The position numbers and the translations under genes were made by a program. Positions 53,609 through 63,495 of a DNA stretch of 64,000 nt are shown piece by piece. Under the pieces are notes generated by a model. It was given only the letters and a program-made list of their open reading frames with translations, searched no databases and had not been told where the DNA came from. The stretch is from Pseudomonas sp. MWU13-2100 (GTDB lineage: Bacteria > Pseudomonadota > Gammaproteobacteria > Pseudomonadales > Pseudomonadaceae): positions 62,001-126,000 of the forward strand of contig NZ_JALLIX010000007.1 of the NCBI RefSeq assembly GCF_023242365.1, given 5' to 3'. Numbering within the stretch: position 1 is the first letter of the stretch; every line of letters begins with the position of its first letter.

Positions 53609-53631
53609 TTTTTTTGATCGAAAGTTCCTGA

Positions 53632-53736
53632 TTTTGGCTGCTTGTGCCAACTCATCCCATAACCCAAGTAATCGCAGACCCAAGGCCGTGCTACGCGGCT
53701 CTTTTCCCGATTCAGCGTCAGTTTCAAACGCTGGCT
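53632..53736. repeat. Right copy of the 105-bp direct repeat bounding the island
   Basis: This is the partner of 47226-47330, identical except for one base. It encodes the same RT segment with Thr (QRLKLTLNREKSRVARPWVC) on the minus strand. Confidence 0.95.
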
Positions 53737-53998
53737 GTTGCAGCAGTGCCTGCTGGATCAAGCGATCCACGACGTTGGGGATGCCCAGTTGTCTTGTGCC
53801 GCCTTTGGGTTCGTCAGCCCAGCATTTTGCCTCGGGCTTCCTTCGGATTCGCAGTCACCCGCGACACCCTTGCCTCTGGCTAACACTTCCCCTTGCCGGG
53901 TGTGTAGAGGACTTTCACCTCCAAGTCGTCCGACTTCACCACCACAGTGAGCCGAACAGCGCCAGTCACGGCGCTACGCGCCATGCCTGGCGCCCCCA
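53632..53998 (-). mobile_element. 5' part of a group IIC intron relic (domain I and RT N-terminal fragment)
   Basis: Read on the minus strand, a GC-rich hairpin (GGCGCCAGGCATGGCGCGTA) and domain I-like sequence (GTGAAAGTCCTCTACACACC) lead to the RT fragment PKGGTRQLGIPNVVDRLIQQ-ALLQQ. It jumps directly to the shared repeat (QRLKLT...), so the RT centre is deleted. The 5' end abuts a terminator, the insertion site preferred by class C introns. Confidence 0.75.
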
Positions 53999-54000
53999 AA

Positions 54001-54030
54001 AAAACGGCGACCTGTCGGGATCGCCGTTTT
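54001..54030. terminator. Rho-independent terminator at the intron border
   Basis: AAAACGGCGA / TCGCCGTTTT with a 10-base centre; on the minus strand it ends the lipoprotein gene and is followed by a T-run and then the intron 5' end. Confidence 0.85.
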
Positions 54031-54033
54031 CGC

Positions 54034-54426
54034 TCACTGACCGAACTGTTTGCTCAGTCCCGGTGGCACGCCATGGATATCGGTGTCTTCCCACGGTCCG
54101 CTGGGGCTGATGGAGCGGCTCCAGCCGTTGTTCCAGCGGTAGTAAGTGCGCTGGCGATAGAAGGTGTTGGTCTGGTTGTCGAGGACATAGACGCCCATCT
54201 GCCCGTCCCAGTGGCTGTTACCACCCGGTGGCGGGGCGAACGTCGGCGAGAAGCTCGGACGTGGTTTGCTCGATGGGACCGGTTTACCCGGCGTGTACGG
54301 TGGATACGGTTGGGTCGTCGGACCGGAAGGCGGGATCGTCGGCCCCTCCGGCGGCGGGCGATGGACCGCACAAGCGCTCAGCCCCAGGACCAGCGTTAAC
54401 AGGGTGAGGCGAGCGATGGCGGTCAT
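54034..54426 (-). CDS. Small Pro-rich lipoprotein
   Basis: This 130-residue protein has a lipoprotein signal with lipobox LSAC (LTLLTLVLGLSACAVHRPP), then a Pro/Ser-rich stretch (about 20-70) and a C-terminal segment with several Trp/Tyr residues (YRWNNGWSRSISPSGPWEDT). It is probably anchored in the outer membrane. Function unknown. It lies 9 bases downstream of ccmI. Confidence 0.7.
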   Translation of the reverse strand: MTAIARLTLLTLVLGLSACAVHRPPPEGPTIPPSGPTTQPYPPYTPGKPVPSSKPRPSFSPTFAPPPGGNSHWDGQMGVYVLDNQTNTFYRQRTYYRWNNGWSRSISPSGPWEDTDIHGVPPGLSKQFGQ

Positions 54427-54435
54427 GGCGATTCT

Positions 54436-55635
54436 CTATTTATCAGGGCTGTCGATGGTCAGGTTCTGCTGCGCGGAGGTGCTGCTGGCCAATGGTTGGC
54501 TGCGCCCGATCCACTCGCCCGCCGTCGGTTGGCCGGCGCGGGAAATCCGTGCAACCAGTTGGACTTCAGGAAAGTTCGACAGTTTCAATTGCGGCATCAT
54601 CGCGTCGCTGTCGCCCAACTCCACTGTCGCTGGCAGGTCGGCGACGGTCAGGCGCTTGGCCGCCAACGGCGCGGGCGGCCCCTGGGTCGCCCGGGCGAAG
54701 ATGAAGACGCTGTCGCCCGGCTGCACCTTGGCCTTCAGTGCCGCCGCCAACTCGACTCGCACTTTCAACAACGCGCCTTTGACCACGGGCGCCTCGACGA
54801 CCTTGCCGCCGCTGGCCACCAGCTTTTCACTGGCGCGATCAATACCGCCCTGCAACGCGGCACGGGAATTATCGTCCGGCGGTAATTGCGCCAGCAGACG
54901 TTTCCAGTAGTCGATGGCTTCCTGGTAACGCTGCCCTTCAAACGCCGCGATCCCCAACAAGCCCAGGCTGGTGACTTCCTTCGGATCGATCTTGAGCGCT
55001 TCATCGGTCAGCGCCTGGACCTGCGGCGACCACTGCTTGCCATCGGCAAAGTACTGCGCCTGGGCCCACTGCCCGAGCAGCTCCGGCTGGCGCCCGGCCA
55101 CCTTGACGGTACGCTCGAACACTTTCGCCGCATCGGCCGCACGGTCCTGGGCCATATAGGCACGTCCGAGGAAATACAGGCCCTCGGCCGAATCCGGCTG
55201 GGCCGCCACCGCCCGCTCCAGGCGCCGGGTCATCTCTTCCACGGACTGCGGTGCCTGGGCGAATTCACGGGTCAGTTCGACCTTGTCGCTGGCGCCAAAA
55301 TGCAGGTACAACGCCAACCCCAGCACCGGGACCAGCAAAGCCGCCAGCAACGGCAATGGCTTGCCCAGTCGCGAAACACGGGCCGGTGCCACGCCTTCGG
55401 TATCGGCCAGCAATTCACGGGCCGCTTCCGCCCGACCGCTGTCCATTTGCTCGGTGCTGAGCACACCTTCGACCTGCTGCGCCTGCAACTCGGCGACACG
55501 CTCCTGGTAGAGGGCGACGTTCAGCGCGGTGCGATCTTCTTCGCGCTGCACGCGGCGTTCACGCAAAATCGGAATCAACAGGAAACTCAGGGCAATCAGT
55601 AACAACAGACCTGTAGCGAGCCAGAAATCAATCAT
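54436..55635 (-). CDS. ccmI: Cytochrome c biogenesis protein CcmI
   Basis: This 399-residue protein has two N-terminal helices ([20 protein letters not shown]; about 95-115), a leucine-zipper-like cytoplasmic loop between them, and TPR repeats in the periplasmic part ([20 protein letters not shown]). CcmI holds apocytochrome c for haem attachment. Its start overlaps the ccmH stop. It is the last gene of the ccm operon. Confidence 0.92.
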   Translation of the reverse strand: MIDFWLATGLLLLIALSFLLIPILRERRVQREEDRTALNVALYQERVAELQAQQVEGVLSTEQMDSGRAEAARELLADTEGVAPARVSRLGKPLPLLAALLVPVLGLALYLHFGASDKVELTREFAQAPQSVEEMTRRLERAVAAQPDSAEGLYFLGRAYMAQDRAADAAKVFERTVKVAGRQPELLGQWAQAQYFADGKQWSPQVQALTDEALKIDPKEVTSLGLLGIAAFEGQRYQEAIDYWKRLLAQLPPDDNSRAALQGGIDRASEKLVASGGKVVEAPVVKGALLKVRVELAAALKAKVQPGDSVFIFARATQGPPAPLAAKRLTVADLPATVELGDSDAMMPQLKLSNFPEVQLVARISRAGQPTAGEWIGRSQPLASSTSAQQNLTIDSPDK

Positions 55636-56102
55636 TCGGTTTTCTTATCCAGCAGGTGGTCGAGGCGCTGGCGCTCCTCGGCGGAAAGCGCGTCCGGGGC
55701 AGCAGCACCCTCGGCGCGACGGCGGCGGATGATCACCGCGATCACGACAAAACCGCCCAGCAGCAGGCCGGCCGGGCCGAACCAGAGCAAGGCGGTCTTG
55801 CCGCTCAGGGCCGGCTTGTAGCGCACGAAGTCGCCATAACGGTCAACCATGAAGTCGATGATCTGCTGATTGTCCTTGCCCTCGCCGAGCATGCGGAAAA
55901 TCTCCCGGCGCAGGTCGGCGGCAATCGGTGCGTTGGAGTCGGCGATGTCCTGGTTCTGGCACTTGGGGCAGCGCAGTTCCTTGGTCAGATCGTGAAAGCG
56001 TTCACGTTCGGCATCGTTGGCGAATTCATAGGTGTCGATGGCGGCATGGGCCATTCCGACCAGACTCAGGCCCAGGGCGGCCGCGGCTAACCAGCGCTTC
56101 AT
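55632..56102 (-). CDS. ccmH: Apocytochrome c thiol oxidoreductase CcmH
   Basis: This 156-residue protein has a signal peptide and the redox motif LRCPKCQN (Cys-x-x-Cys) followed by [10 protein letters not shown], typical of CcmH/CcmL. A C-terminal membrane helix (about 105-125, [20 protein letters not shown]) anchors it. It reduces apocytochrome for ligation. Overlaps its neighbours by ATGA-type junctions. Confidence 0.94.
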   Translation of the reverse strand: MKRWLAAAALGLSLVGMAHAAIDTYEFANDAERERFHDLTKELRCPKCQNQDIADSNAPIAADLRREIFRMLGEGKDNQQIIDFMVDRYGDFVRYKPALSGKTALLWFGPAGLLLGGFVVIAVIIRRRRAEGAAAPDALSAEERQRLDHLLDKKTE

Positions 56103-56635
56103 GGGCGGGCCTCGTCCACCAGCGACTGATACACCGTCGCCAGTTGCTCACGCCAGACCGTCTCGTCGATCACACCGACGTGCTTGTAGCGAATAACGCC
56201 CTTGGCGTCGATGAAGAAGGTCTCCGGCGCGCCATAGACCCCCAGATCCAGGCCCAAGGTACCTTGCTCGTCGCGGATATCCAGCTGGTAGGGGTTATGG
56301 AAATCCTTCAGCCACTTCAATGCCTCGGCATTGTCATCCTTGTAGTTGATGCCATAGATCAACACACCCTGCTGGGCCAGCTTGTTCAGCACCGGGTGCT
56401 CGACCCGGCAGGAAATGCACCAGGTGCCCCAGACATTCACCAACGCCGGCTTGCCATGCAGGTCGGCCACGCTCAGTTGCTTGTCGCCCTGCACGTTGGG
56501 CAACGCGAACGCCGGAAACGGCTTGCCGATCATCGCCGACGGCAGCTCGGAGGGATCCAGGTACAAACCGCGATAAAGGAACACCGCCATCACCAGGAAC
56601 GCCGCCAGCGGCAATACCATCAACCAACGCTTCAT
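56099..56635 (-). CDS. ccmG: Thiol:disulfide interchange protein CcmG/DsbE
   Basis: This 178-residue protein has an N-terminal membrane anchor (LMVLPLAAFLVMAVFLY) and a periplasmic thioredoxin domain with WCISC. It keeps the CcmH/apocytochrome thiols reduced. It overlaps ccmF and ccmH by four bases each. Confidence 0.95.
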   Translation of the reverse strand: MKRWLMVLPLAAFLVMAVFLYRGLYLDPSELPSAMIGKPFPAFALPNVQGDKQLSVADLHGKPALVNVWGTWCISCRVEHPVLNKLAQQGVLIYGINYKDDNAEALKWLKDFHNPYQLDIRDEQGTLGLDLGVYGAPETFFIDAKGVIRYKHVGVIDETVWREQLATVYQSLVDEARP

Positions 56636-58605
56636 GCCGTCGCTCCACTCAGGCCCAGCGCTTCACGCACACGGCTCTTCACCTTGACCCGATAACGCCG
56701 GTCCAGCGCCGCCAGTGCGCCGCCCAAGCCAGTCAGCAGACCGCCGAACCAGATCCAGCGCACGAACGGCTTGACGTGCACCCGCACCGCCCAAGCGCCG
56801 TTTTCCAGCGGCTCGCCGAGGGCGACGTAGAGGTCACGGGTGAAACCGGCGTCGATCCCGGCTTCGGTCATCATCGATTGCTGCACGGTGTACAACCGTT
56901 TCTCCGGGTGCAGCAGCGCCACTTCCTTGCCGTTTTCAATCACCCGGATCGTACCTCTGTCCGAGGTGAAGTTCGGCCCTTCGACATGCTTGGCGCCTTC
57001 GAAGATGAAGTGGTAACCGCCCAGCTCCATGGACTCGCCCGGCGCCATGCGCAGGTCGCGTTCGGCGCTCTCCTGGCTCGACAGCACCACGCCCAGGGCG
57101 CAGACCACGATCCCCAGGTGCGCCAGCTGCATGCCCCAATAGCTGCGGGTCAGGCTCGGCAGGCCCTTGATCAGGCCCTTGTTGCGGGTCTTGTCGAGGA
57201 TGTCGCGGACGCCGGCCAGCAGCACCCAGGCGGCGAGCAGGAAGGTCGCCAGCACCGCCCAGTTGAAATCGCCATAGACCAGCCCGGCCACCACCGCCAG
57301 GGCAACGCTACCCAGCAACACCGGGGTCAGCATGCCCACCAGCCATTTCACCGGGGTGTCTTTCCAGCGCACCAGCACGCCGACCGCCATCACCACCATC
57401 AAAAGCGCCATCAATGGGATGAACAAGGCATTGAAGTACGGCGGCCCAACCGACAGCTTGGCGCCACTGAGGGCATCGAGCACCAGCGGGTACAACGTGC
57501 CCAGCAGGATCATCGAGGCCGCCACCACCAGCACCAGGTTGTTGCCCAGCAGCAGGGTTTCCCGCGACCACAAATTGAAGCCGACATGGCTTTTCACCAC
57601 CGGTGCGCGCAGGGCGAACAGGGTCAGCGATCCACCGACCACGAACAGCAGGAAGATCAGAATGAACACCCCGCGCGCTGGGTCGGAGGCGAAGGCGTGC
57701 ACCGAGGTCAGCACCCCGGAACGCACCAGGAAGGTTCCCAGCAGGCTCAGGGAAAACGCCGCGATCGCCAGGAGCACGGTCCAGCTCTTGAACACCCCGC
57801 GTTTTTCCGTGACCGCCAGGGAGTGGATCAGCGCCGTGCCCACCAGCCAGGGCATGAACGAGGCGTTTTCCACCGGGTCCCAGAACCACCAGCCGCCCCA
57901 GCCAAGTTCGTAGTAGGCCCACCAGGAACCGAGGGTGATCCCAACCCCCAGGAACGCCCAGGCGACGATGGTCCAGGGCCGCGACCAGCGCGCCCAGGCC
58001 GCGTCGAGACGCCCGCCAAGCAAGGCGGCGATGGCGAAGGCAAAGGCCACCGAGAAGCCGACATAGCCCATGTAGAGCATCGGCGGATGGACGATCAGGC
58101 CGACGTCCTGCAACAACGGGTTGAGGTCACGACCGTCCGCCGGAATCTGCGGCAGGATCCGCGAGAACGGGTTGGAAGTCAGGATCAGGAACAACAGGAA
58201 GCCGGTGCTGATCATGCCCATCACCGCCAGCACCCGGGCCAGCATCACCTGCGGCAGTTGCCGGGAAAAGACCGACACGGCAAAGGTCCAGCCGCCGAGG
58301 ATCAGGGCCCAGAGCAGCAGCGAGCCTTCGTGGGCGCCCCACACGGCGCTGAACTTGAAGTACCAGGGCAAGGCGCTGTTGGAGTTGTTGGCGACATAGC
58401 TGACGGAAAAGTCGTCGGTCATGAAGGCGTAGGTCAGCACCCCGAAGGCGAACACCAGGAAAGAGAACTGTCCCCAGGCCGCCGGCCGCGCCAGGCTCAT
58501 CCACAGGCGGTCACCGCGCCAGGCGCCGAACAGCGGGACGGTGGCCTGCACCAGGGCGAAACACAGTGCAAGGATCATGGCCAGATGGCCCAACTCAGGA
58601 ATCAT
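56632..58605 (-). CDS. ccmF: Cytochrome c haem lyase subunit CcmF
   Basis: This 657-residue, roughly 15-helix protein has the tryptophan-rich WWD motif GWGGWWFWDPVENASFMPWL. It ligates haem from holo-CcmE to apocytochrome c together with CcmH and CcmI. Its start lies three bases beyond the ccmE stop. Confidence 0.96.
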   Translation of the reverse strand: MIPELGHLAMILALCFALVQATVPLFGAWRGDRLWMSLARPAAWGQFSFLVFAFGVLTYAFMTDDFSVSYVANNSNSALPWYFKFSAVWGAHEGSLLLWALILGGWTFAVSVFSRQLPQVMLARVLAVMGMISTGFLLFLILTSNPFSRILPQIPADGRDLNPLLQDVGLIVHPPMLYMGYVGFSVAFAFAIAALLGGRLDAAWARWSRPWTIVAWAFLGVGITLGSWWAYYELGWGGWWFWDPVENASFMPWLVGTALIHSLAVTEKRGVFKSWTVLLAIAAFSLSLLGTFLVRSGVLTSVHAFASDPARGVFILIFLLFVVGGSLTLFALRAPVVKSHVGFNLWSRETLLLGNNLVLVVAASMILLGTLYPLVLDALSGAKLSVGPPYFNALFIPLMALLMVVMAVGVLVRWKDTPVKWLVGMLTPVLLGSVALAVVAGLVYGDFNWAVLATFLLAAWVLLAGVRDILDKTRNKGLIKGLPSLTRSYWGMQLAHLGIVVCALGVVLSSQESAERDLRMAPGESMELGGYHFIFEGAKHVEGPNFTSDRGTIRVIENGKEVALLHPEKRLYTVQQSMMTEAGIDAGFTRDLYVALGEPLENGAWAVRVHVKPFVRWIWFGGLLTGLGGALAALDRRYRVKVKSRVREALGLSGATA

Positions 58606-58608
58606 CGA

Positions 58609-59064
58609 TCAACCCTCCTTCGCTTGCGTCGGGGCGGATTGACCGCTGTCTTTCAACGCCTTGGTGACTTCCGGCGGCATGTACTTCTCATCGTGCTTGG
58701 CCAGTACTTCGTCGGCCACCACCACGCCGTCGGCGTTGAGCTTGCCCAGGGCAACAATGCCCTGCCCTTCGCGGAACAGGTCCGGGAGGATGCCGCGATA
58801 GGTAATGGTGACGGACTTGTTGAAATCGGTGACCACGAACTTCACGTCCAGCGAATCGCCGGAACGTTGCAGCGAGCCTTTCTCGACCATGCCACCGGCG
58901 CGAATCCGCGTGCCATGGGGCGCTTCGCCGTTGGCGATCTGGGTCGGCGTGTAGAACAGGTTGATGTTTTCCTGCAGCGCACTCAAGGCCAGGCCCACGG
59001 CAGCGCCGACGCCGACCAAGATGGCGAGGATGATGATCAGGCGTTTTTTGCGCAGCGGGTTCAC
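58609..59064 (-). CDS. ccmE: Haem chaperone CcmE
   Basis: This 151-residue protein has an N-terminal membrane anchor ([20 protein letters not shown]) and an OB-fold. The haem-binding His124 is in [14 protein letters not shown]. It carries haem from CcmC to CcmF. Confidence 0.96.
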   Translation of the reverse strand: MNPLRKKRLIIILAILVGVGAAVGLALSALQENINLFYTPTQIANGEAPHGTRIRAGGMVEKGSLQRSGDSLDVKFVVTDFNKSVTITYRGILPDLFREGQGIVALGKLNADGVVVADEVLAKHDEKYMPPEVTKALKDSGQSAPTQAKEG

Positions 59065-59237
59065 TTGGCATTCTCCCGGCGCAGACGACGCGCCTCTTGT
59101 TGCAGGTAACGCCGCCGGGCCAGGATCGGCGCCGCGACGTTCAAAGCCAGCACGGCCAGGCAGATGCCGTAGGCCGACCAGACATACAGGCCGTGATGAC
59201 CCATGGCGAGAAAATCGCCGAAGGTGGCAAAACTCAT
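59061..59237 (-). CDS. ccmD: Haem exporter protein CcmD
   Basis: This 58-residue protein has one membrane helix ([19 protein letters not shown]) and a basic tail ([16 protein letters not shown]). The ATG at 59237 overlaps the ccmC stop as ATGA, which decides this short start over the longer open frame. It helps release holo-CcmE from CcmABC. Confidence 0.92.
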   Translation of the reverse strand: MSFATFGDFLAMGHHGLYVWSAYGICLAVLALNVAAPILARRRYLQQEARRLRRENAK

Positions 59238-59992
59238 CGAGCCACCCCCAGCTCGCTCAGGACTTCGGCCTTGACCCAACTGGCCCGGGCCTCGCGCTTG
59301 AGCACTTCGAGGCGCATGCGCAGCAGCACCACGGCGCCGAAGAAACAGTAGAAGCCCAGCACCGTCAACAACAGCGGCAGCCACATCTCAGCGGGCATGG
59401 CGGGTTTCTCGGTCAGGCTGAAGGTCGAGCCCTGGTGCAGGGTACTCCACCACTCCACCGAGTATTTGATGATCGGGATATTGATCACCCCGACAATCGC
59501 CAGCACCGCGCAGGCCTTGGCCGCGCTGTCGCGATTGGTGATGGCGTTGCCCAGGGCGATCAGGCCGAAATAGAGGAACAGCAGGATCAGCATCGAAGTC
59601 AGGCGCGCATCCCAGACCCACCACGCGCCCCAGGTCGGCTTGCCCCAGATGGCCCCGGTAACCAGGGCCACGGCGGTCATCCAGGCACCGATGGGCGCGG
59701 CGCATTGCAAGGCGACGTCGGCCAGTTTCATCTTCCACACCAGCCCCACCACCCCGCAGACTGCCAGCATCACATAGCAGGACTGGGCCAGCATGGCCGC
59801 CGGCACGTGGATATAGATGATGCGAAAGCTGTTGCCCTGCTGGTAGTCAGGCGGCGCGAAGGCCAGGCCCCAGACCACGCCGCTACCGATCAGCAGTACG
59901 GCGGCCACGCTCAGCCAGGGCAACAGGCGCCCGCTGATGCCATAGAACCATTTGGGCGAGCCCAGCTTATGAAACCAAGTCCAGTTCATCAC
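59234..59992 (-). CDS. ccmC: Haem ABC transporter permease CcmC
   Basis: This 252-residue protein has six membrane helices and the WWD motif [19 protein letters not shown]. It loads haem onto CcmE. A 45-base gap separates it from ccmB. Confidence 0.96.
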   Translation of the reverse strand: MMNWTWFHKLGSPKWFYGISGRLLPWLSVAAVLLIGSGVVWGLAFAPPDYQQGNSFRIIYIHVPAAMLAQSCYVMLAVCGVVGLVWKMKLADVALQCAAPIGAWMTAVALVTGAIWGKPTWGAWWVWDARLTSMLILLFLYFGLIALGNAITNRDSAAKACAVLAIVGVINIPIIKYSVEWWSTLHQGSTFSLTEKPAMPAEMWLPLLLTVLGFYCFFGAVVLLRMRLEVLKREARASWVKAEVLSELGVAR

Positions 59993-60037
59993 GGTACATC
60001 CAAGGGTCTTCGCTGGTCATCAACGGACCAGACCTCA

Positions 60038-60706
60038 TTATTCGCCGACGCTGATCTTCAGGCCAGCCGCTATTGCAAAAGGTGTCAGGGTCACCGCCAG
60101 GGCGGCCAGGCTACCGAGCCAGAGCAGGTAACCGGTGGCCGGCATGCCCTGCAACGCGGCCTGCAAGGCCCCGCTGCCGAGAATCAGTACCGGGATGTAC
60201 AGCGGCAGGATCAGCAGGGCCAGCAGCAGGCCACCGCGCTTCAATCCCACCGTCAGGGCCGCCCCTACCGCACCGAGCAGACTCAGTACCGGCGTACCCA
60301 AGAGTAGCGATAACAGCAGCACCGGCAAGCAAGCAGTCGGTAATCCGAGCATCAGCGCCAGCAAAGGCGCGAGCAGAACCAGGGCCAGGCCGGAAAAAAC
60401 CCAGTGTGCCAGCACCTTGGCCAAAACCAGAAGGGCCAGGGGGTGCGACGAAAGGACCCACTGTTCCAGGGAACCGTCCTCGAAATCGCTGCGGAAAAGC
60501 CCGTCCAGCGAGAGCAGGACCGCCAACAGGGCCGCCACCCAGACCAGTCCCGGAGACAAGGTTTGCAACATATTTGTCTCGGGACCGACCGCCAACGGGA
60601 ACAGTGCAATCACAATGGCGAAGAACACCAGTGGATTGGCCAGCTCCGCCGGACGGCGAAACAGCAGGCGCGCTTCACGGGCGAACAACAGGCCGAAGAC
60701 ACTCAT
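60038..60706 (-). CDS. ccmB: Haem exporter protein CcmB
   Basis: The protein has 222 residues from the ATG at 60706, which overlaps the ccmA stop by four bases. About six membrane helices ([35 protein letters not shown]). It is the permease partner of CcmA. Confidence 0.94.
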   Translation of the reverse strand: MSVFGLLFAREARLLFRRPAELANPLVFFAIVIALFPLAVGPETNMLQTLSPGLVWVAALLAVLLSLDGLFRSDFEDGSLEQWVLSSHPLALLVLAKVLAHWVFSGLALVLLAPLLALMLGLPTACLPVLLLSLLLGTPVLSLLGAVGAALTVGLKRGGLLLALLILPLYIPVLILGSGALQAALQGMPATGYLLWLGSLAALAVTLTPFAIAAGLKISVGE

Positions 60707-61338
60707 GCGGCCCACCGCCCCAGGTCGAGATCGCGGTAACCGGCGGGGACGCGGGTCAGCGTGTGGTGGGTGGTCAACACAATCATGCCGCCGCGCTCGC
60801 AATGGCCGGCCAGGTGTTCTTCGAGTTGGGCGACGCCCTGCTTGTCCAGGGCGGTGAAGGGTTCATCGAGAATCCACAGCGGCGGGCTGTCCAGGTACAA
60901 CCGGGCCAAGGCCACGCGGCGCTGCTGGCCGGCGGACAGGGTATGGCAGGAGACATCCTCGAAACCGTGCAGCCCGACCGCCGCGAGAGCCTGCCAGATC
61001 GCCTCGCGCCCGGCCGGCTGATGCAGGGCACAGAGCCAGCGCAGGTTTTCTTCGGCGCTGAGCAGATCCTTGATCCCGGCAGCGTGACCGATCCACAACA
61101 ACATCCGGGCCAGCTCGTTGCGCTGGGCATTCAGCGGCTGCCCGTTGAGCCGTATCTCACCGGCGGTCGGCTGCATCAGGCCGGCCAGCAGGCGCAACAG
61201 GCTGGTCTTGCCGCTGCCATTGGGACCGCTGATCTGCAACAGGTCACCGGGACGCAGCTGCAATTCGAGGTGCTCGAAAAGCAGCCGCCCGTCCCGTTCA
61301 CAGGCGAGCGCCAAGGCTTCTAGAAGAGGGCTGGTCAA
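60703..61338 (-). CDS. ccmA: Cytochrome c biogenesis ATPase CcmA
   Basis: This 211-residue ABC ATPase has Walker [17 protein letters not shown], signature [14 protein letters not shown] and Walker [13 protein letters not shown]. It drives release of haem-loaded CcmE. It is the first gene of ccmABCDEFGHI; its promoter lies in the 194-base gap shared with the divergent fliK-like gene. Confidence 0.96.
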   Translation of the reverse strand: MTSPLLEALALACERDGRLLFEHLELQLRPGDLLQISGPNGSGKTSLLRLLAGLMQPTAGEIRLNGQPLNAQRNELARMLLWIGHAAGIKDLLSAEENLRWLCALHQPAGREAIWQALAAVGLHGFEDVSCHTLSAGQQRRVALARLYLDSPPLWILDEPFTALDKQGVAQLEEHLAGHCERGGMIVLTTHHTLTRVPAGYRDLDLGRWAA

Positions 61339-61532
61339 ATGATCGAGGCCTTTTTACAGTTCAAGTCGGCACGGGCGCAGCCGTTAAAGTGAAGCAGAAT
61401 AAATGCTTTTGCAGCTCGACCTACAGAGCTGTGTCAATTTTTGCGCTATTTTGGACACACTTTCGGAGATGGACCGCATTATACATGCGATGCCCTACTC
61501 CAAAGAGGGCTATTTCGACAGGCTGCGACCCG

Positions 61533-63104
61533 ATGACAGGCGAAATCAACATCCTCCCGCTGCCCCAGTTGATCCCGGCCAACAGCCGTCCGATGCTGCT
61601 GGCCAGCGAACTGCTACAGCTGACACCGCCGCTGGCAGGCCTGATCGCGCCCGGGCAGAGTGCCGAGGCCGAAGTCCTCTCGCTCAAGCAAACCGACCAG
61701 ACCTTCCAGATGCTGCTCAAGGTCACCACCGACAGCGGCCAGCAAACCACCGTGCAGGTCAGCGGCAACCAACCGCTGCCACAAGGCGCCAGCATCGCCG
61801 TGACCCAACCGTCCCCTGGCAACCTGGCGATCACCGTGCAGCAGGCGCTGAGTGCCAGCATCGCCGCCCTGACCCGCCTGGACACCACGCAACTGCCGGT
61901 CGGCACTCTGCTGCAAGGCAAGGTCATGACTGCCCAGCTGTTGCCACAAGCCCCCGGACAGCCGGCGGTCTATCGTTCGCTGGTGACCCTGCTCAACACG
62001 GCCCTGAGCGGTACTACCCTGACCCTCGACAGCCCGCAGCCGCTACGCATCGGCAGCCTGCTGAGCGCCCTGGTGCAAGGCGCGCAGAGCCTGAGCCTGG
62101 TGCCGTTGGCCGCCCGTCAGGACCAACTGGCGGTGGCCCAACAGTTGATGACCCAACAAGGCCGGCAAGGTTCGCTCGACAGCCTGATCAGCACCCTGCA
62201 GAACCTGACACAAAACACCGAATTGCCCGACGACCTGCGCGCGGCCATCAACACCCTGCTGACGGACCTGCCCGACATCAATCAGTTGAGCAACCCCAAG
62301 GGCCTGGCCCAGGCCCTGCAAAACAGCGGGCTGTTCCTCGAAGCCAATCTGTTGCAAGGGCAGAACCCGGCGCTGACACCGGACCTCAAGAGCAACCTGC
62401 TGCGCCTGATCGCCCAGATCATGCCGCAATTGCCCGGCAGCCCGAGCTTCGACCCCGGAGCCGCCGCCGCCCTGCTCGCCCGCACATTGCCGGGCTTTGT
62501 CCGCAGTGCCCTGGGCACCCTCGGCCAGGTCGGTGAAACGACCCAGCCGATCAGCTTTCCGCTGCCCGCGCGCCTGCTGCAAAGCCTCGCCGCCGATGGC
62601 GACCTGGAAGGCCTGCTGCGCCTGGCCGCGGCGGCCGTTTCGCGCCTGCAAAGCCATCAGTTGTCAAGCCTGGAGCAAACCGGACGCACGCCGGAGGGCA
62701 ATCTGCAGACTACTTGGCAACTGGAAATCCCCATGCGCAACCTGCACGACATCGTGCCCTTGCAGATCAAGATCCAGCATGAGGAAAAGGAGCCGCCAGC
62801 CGAGCAGGAAAAACGCGAAAAGCGCGAGCAGAAGGAACAACTGTGGCGAGTGGAGTTGGCCTTTGATCTCGAACCGCTGGGGCCGCTGCAAGTCCAGGCA
62901 CAGTTGCTGCGCGGCAGCCTGTCCAGCCAGTTGTGGGCCGAACGCCCCTACACCGCCAGCCTGATCGCCAGCCAACTGGGCGAGTTGCGTGAACGTCTGC
63001 GCGCCTCGGGCCTGAATGTCAGCGACCTCGATTGTCATCAGGGCAGGCCTCCCCAGGGCAAGCAAACCCGACTGGACCAACGCTGGGTCGACGAAACCGC
63101 ATGA
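61533..63104 (+). CDS. fliK: FliK-like flagellar hook-length control protein
   Basis: The protein has 523 residues from the ATG at 61533; the frame opens upstream, but MTGEINILPLPQLIPANSRP is the natural start. A long Gln/Leu/Pro-rich region precedes a C-terminal Flg_hook-type domain (about 400-500, WRVELAFDLEPLGPLQVQAQL). It may control export-substrate switching with the FlhB-like protein encoded next. The link to the main flagellar regulon is not shown here, and a second fliK is likely elsewhere. Confidence 0.75.
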   Translation: MTGEINILPLPQLIPANSRPMLLASELLQLTPPLAGLIAPGQSAEAEVLSLKQTDQTFQMLLKVTTDSGQQTTVQVSGNQPLPQGASIAVTQPSPGNLAITVQQALSASIAALTRLDTTQLPVGTLLQGKVMTAQLLPQAPGQPAVYRSLVTLLNTALSGTTLTLDSPQPLRIGSLLSALVQGAQSLSLVPLAARQDQLAVAQQLMTQQGRQGSLDSLISTLQNLTQNTELPDDLRAAINTLLTDLPDINQLSNPKGLAQALQNSGLFLEANLLQGQNPALTPDLKSNLLRLIAQIMPQLPGSPSFDPGAAAALLARTLPGFVRSALGTLGQVGETTQPISFPLPARLLQSLAADGDLEGLLRLAAAAVSRLQSHQLSSLEQTGRTPEGNLQTTWQLEIPMRNLHDIVPLQIKIQHEEKEPPAEQEKREKREQKEQLWRVELAFDLEPLGPLQVQAQLLRGSLSSQLWAERPYTASLIASQLGELRERLRASGLNVSDLDCHQGRPPQGKQTRLDQRWVDETA

Positions 63105-63430
63105 AGAATCCCAACACCCCACGCCAGGCCATCGCCCTCAAGTACGACGGCCAACAAGCTCCGACCCTCACCGCCAAGGGCGACGAGGAGCTGGCCGAAG
63201 CCATCCTGAAGCTGGCCCGCGACTATGAAGTGCCGATCTACGAGAATGCCGAGCTGGTGAAACTGCTGGCCCGGATGGAGTTGGGCGACAGTATTCCGGA
63301 AGAGTTGTACCGGACCATCGCCGAGATCATCGCCTTTGCCTGGAAGCTCAAGGGGAAATTTCCGGCCGGCCAGGATCCCGATGCGGCGCCCGTGGAGAAG
63401 GATATTACCGGGCGTGGGGAGGATTATTGA
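63101..63430 (+). CDS. FlhB C-terminal-like protein (FhlB/EscU-YscU family)
   Basis: This 109-residue protein starts at an ATG that overlaps the fliK stop (ATGA). It matches the cytoplasmic half of FlhB (AIALKYDGQQAPTLTAKGDE; DYEVPIYENAELVKLLARM) but has no membrane part and no NPTH autocleavage motif. Such stand-alone FhlB proteins can partly replace the FlhB C-terminal domain in flagellar export. Confidence 0.85.
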   Translation: MKNPNTPRQAIALKYDGQQAPTLTAKGDEELAEAILKLARDYEVPIYENAELVKLLARMELGDSIPEELYRTIAEIIAFAWKLKGKFPAGQDPDAAPVEKDITGRGEDY

Positions 63431-63495
63431 TTCAGAATGGGATTGGGTAAAGACGACAACCTGACCTTTTATTGAGCACTTACAAACGGCTTGAC

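Larger units (their letters stand above)
47331..53631. mobile_element. AT-rich lanthipeptide island inserted in a group II intron relic
   Basis: The island lies between two direct repeats of intron sequence. It is much more AT-rich than its flanks: I counted 18 G/C of 60 at 50101-50160 and 33 of 60 at 51001-51060, against 40 of 60 at 45181-45240. It carries one plus-strand operon, no integrase, no transposase and no tRNA. Entry as a circle by recombination between intron copies is inferred. Confidence 0.7.

Noticed and set aside
56776..59109. A 777-codon plus-strand open frame through ccmF and ccmE
   Set aside because: The translation is rich in His, Gln and Arg without domains, and the opposite strand carries ccmF and ccmE with all motifs.
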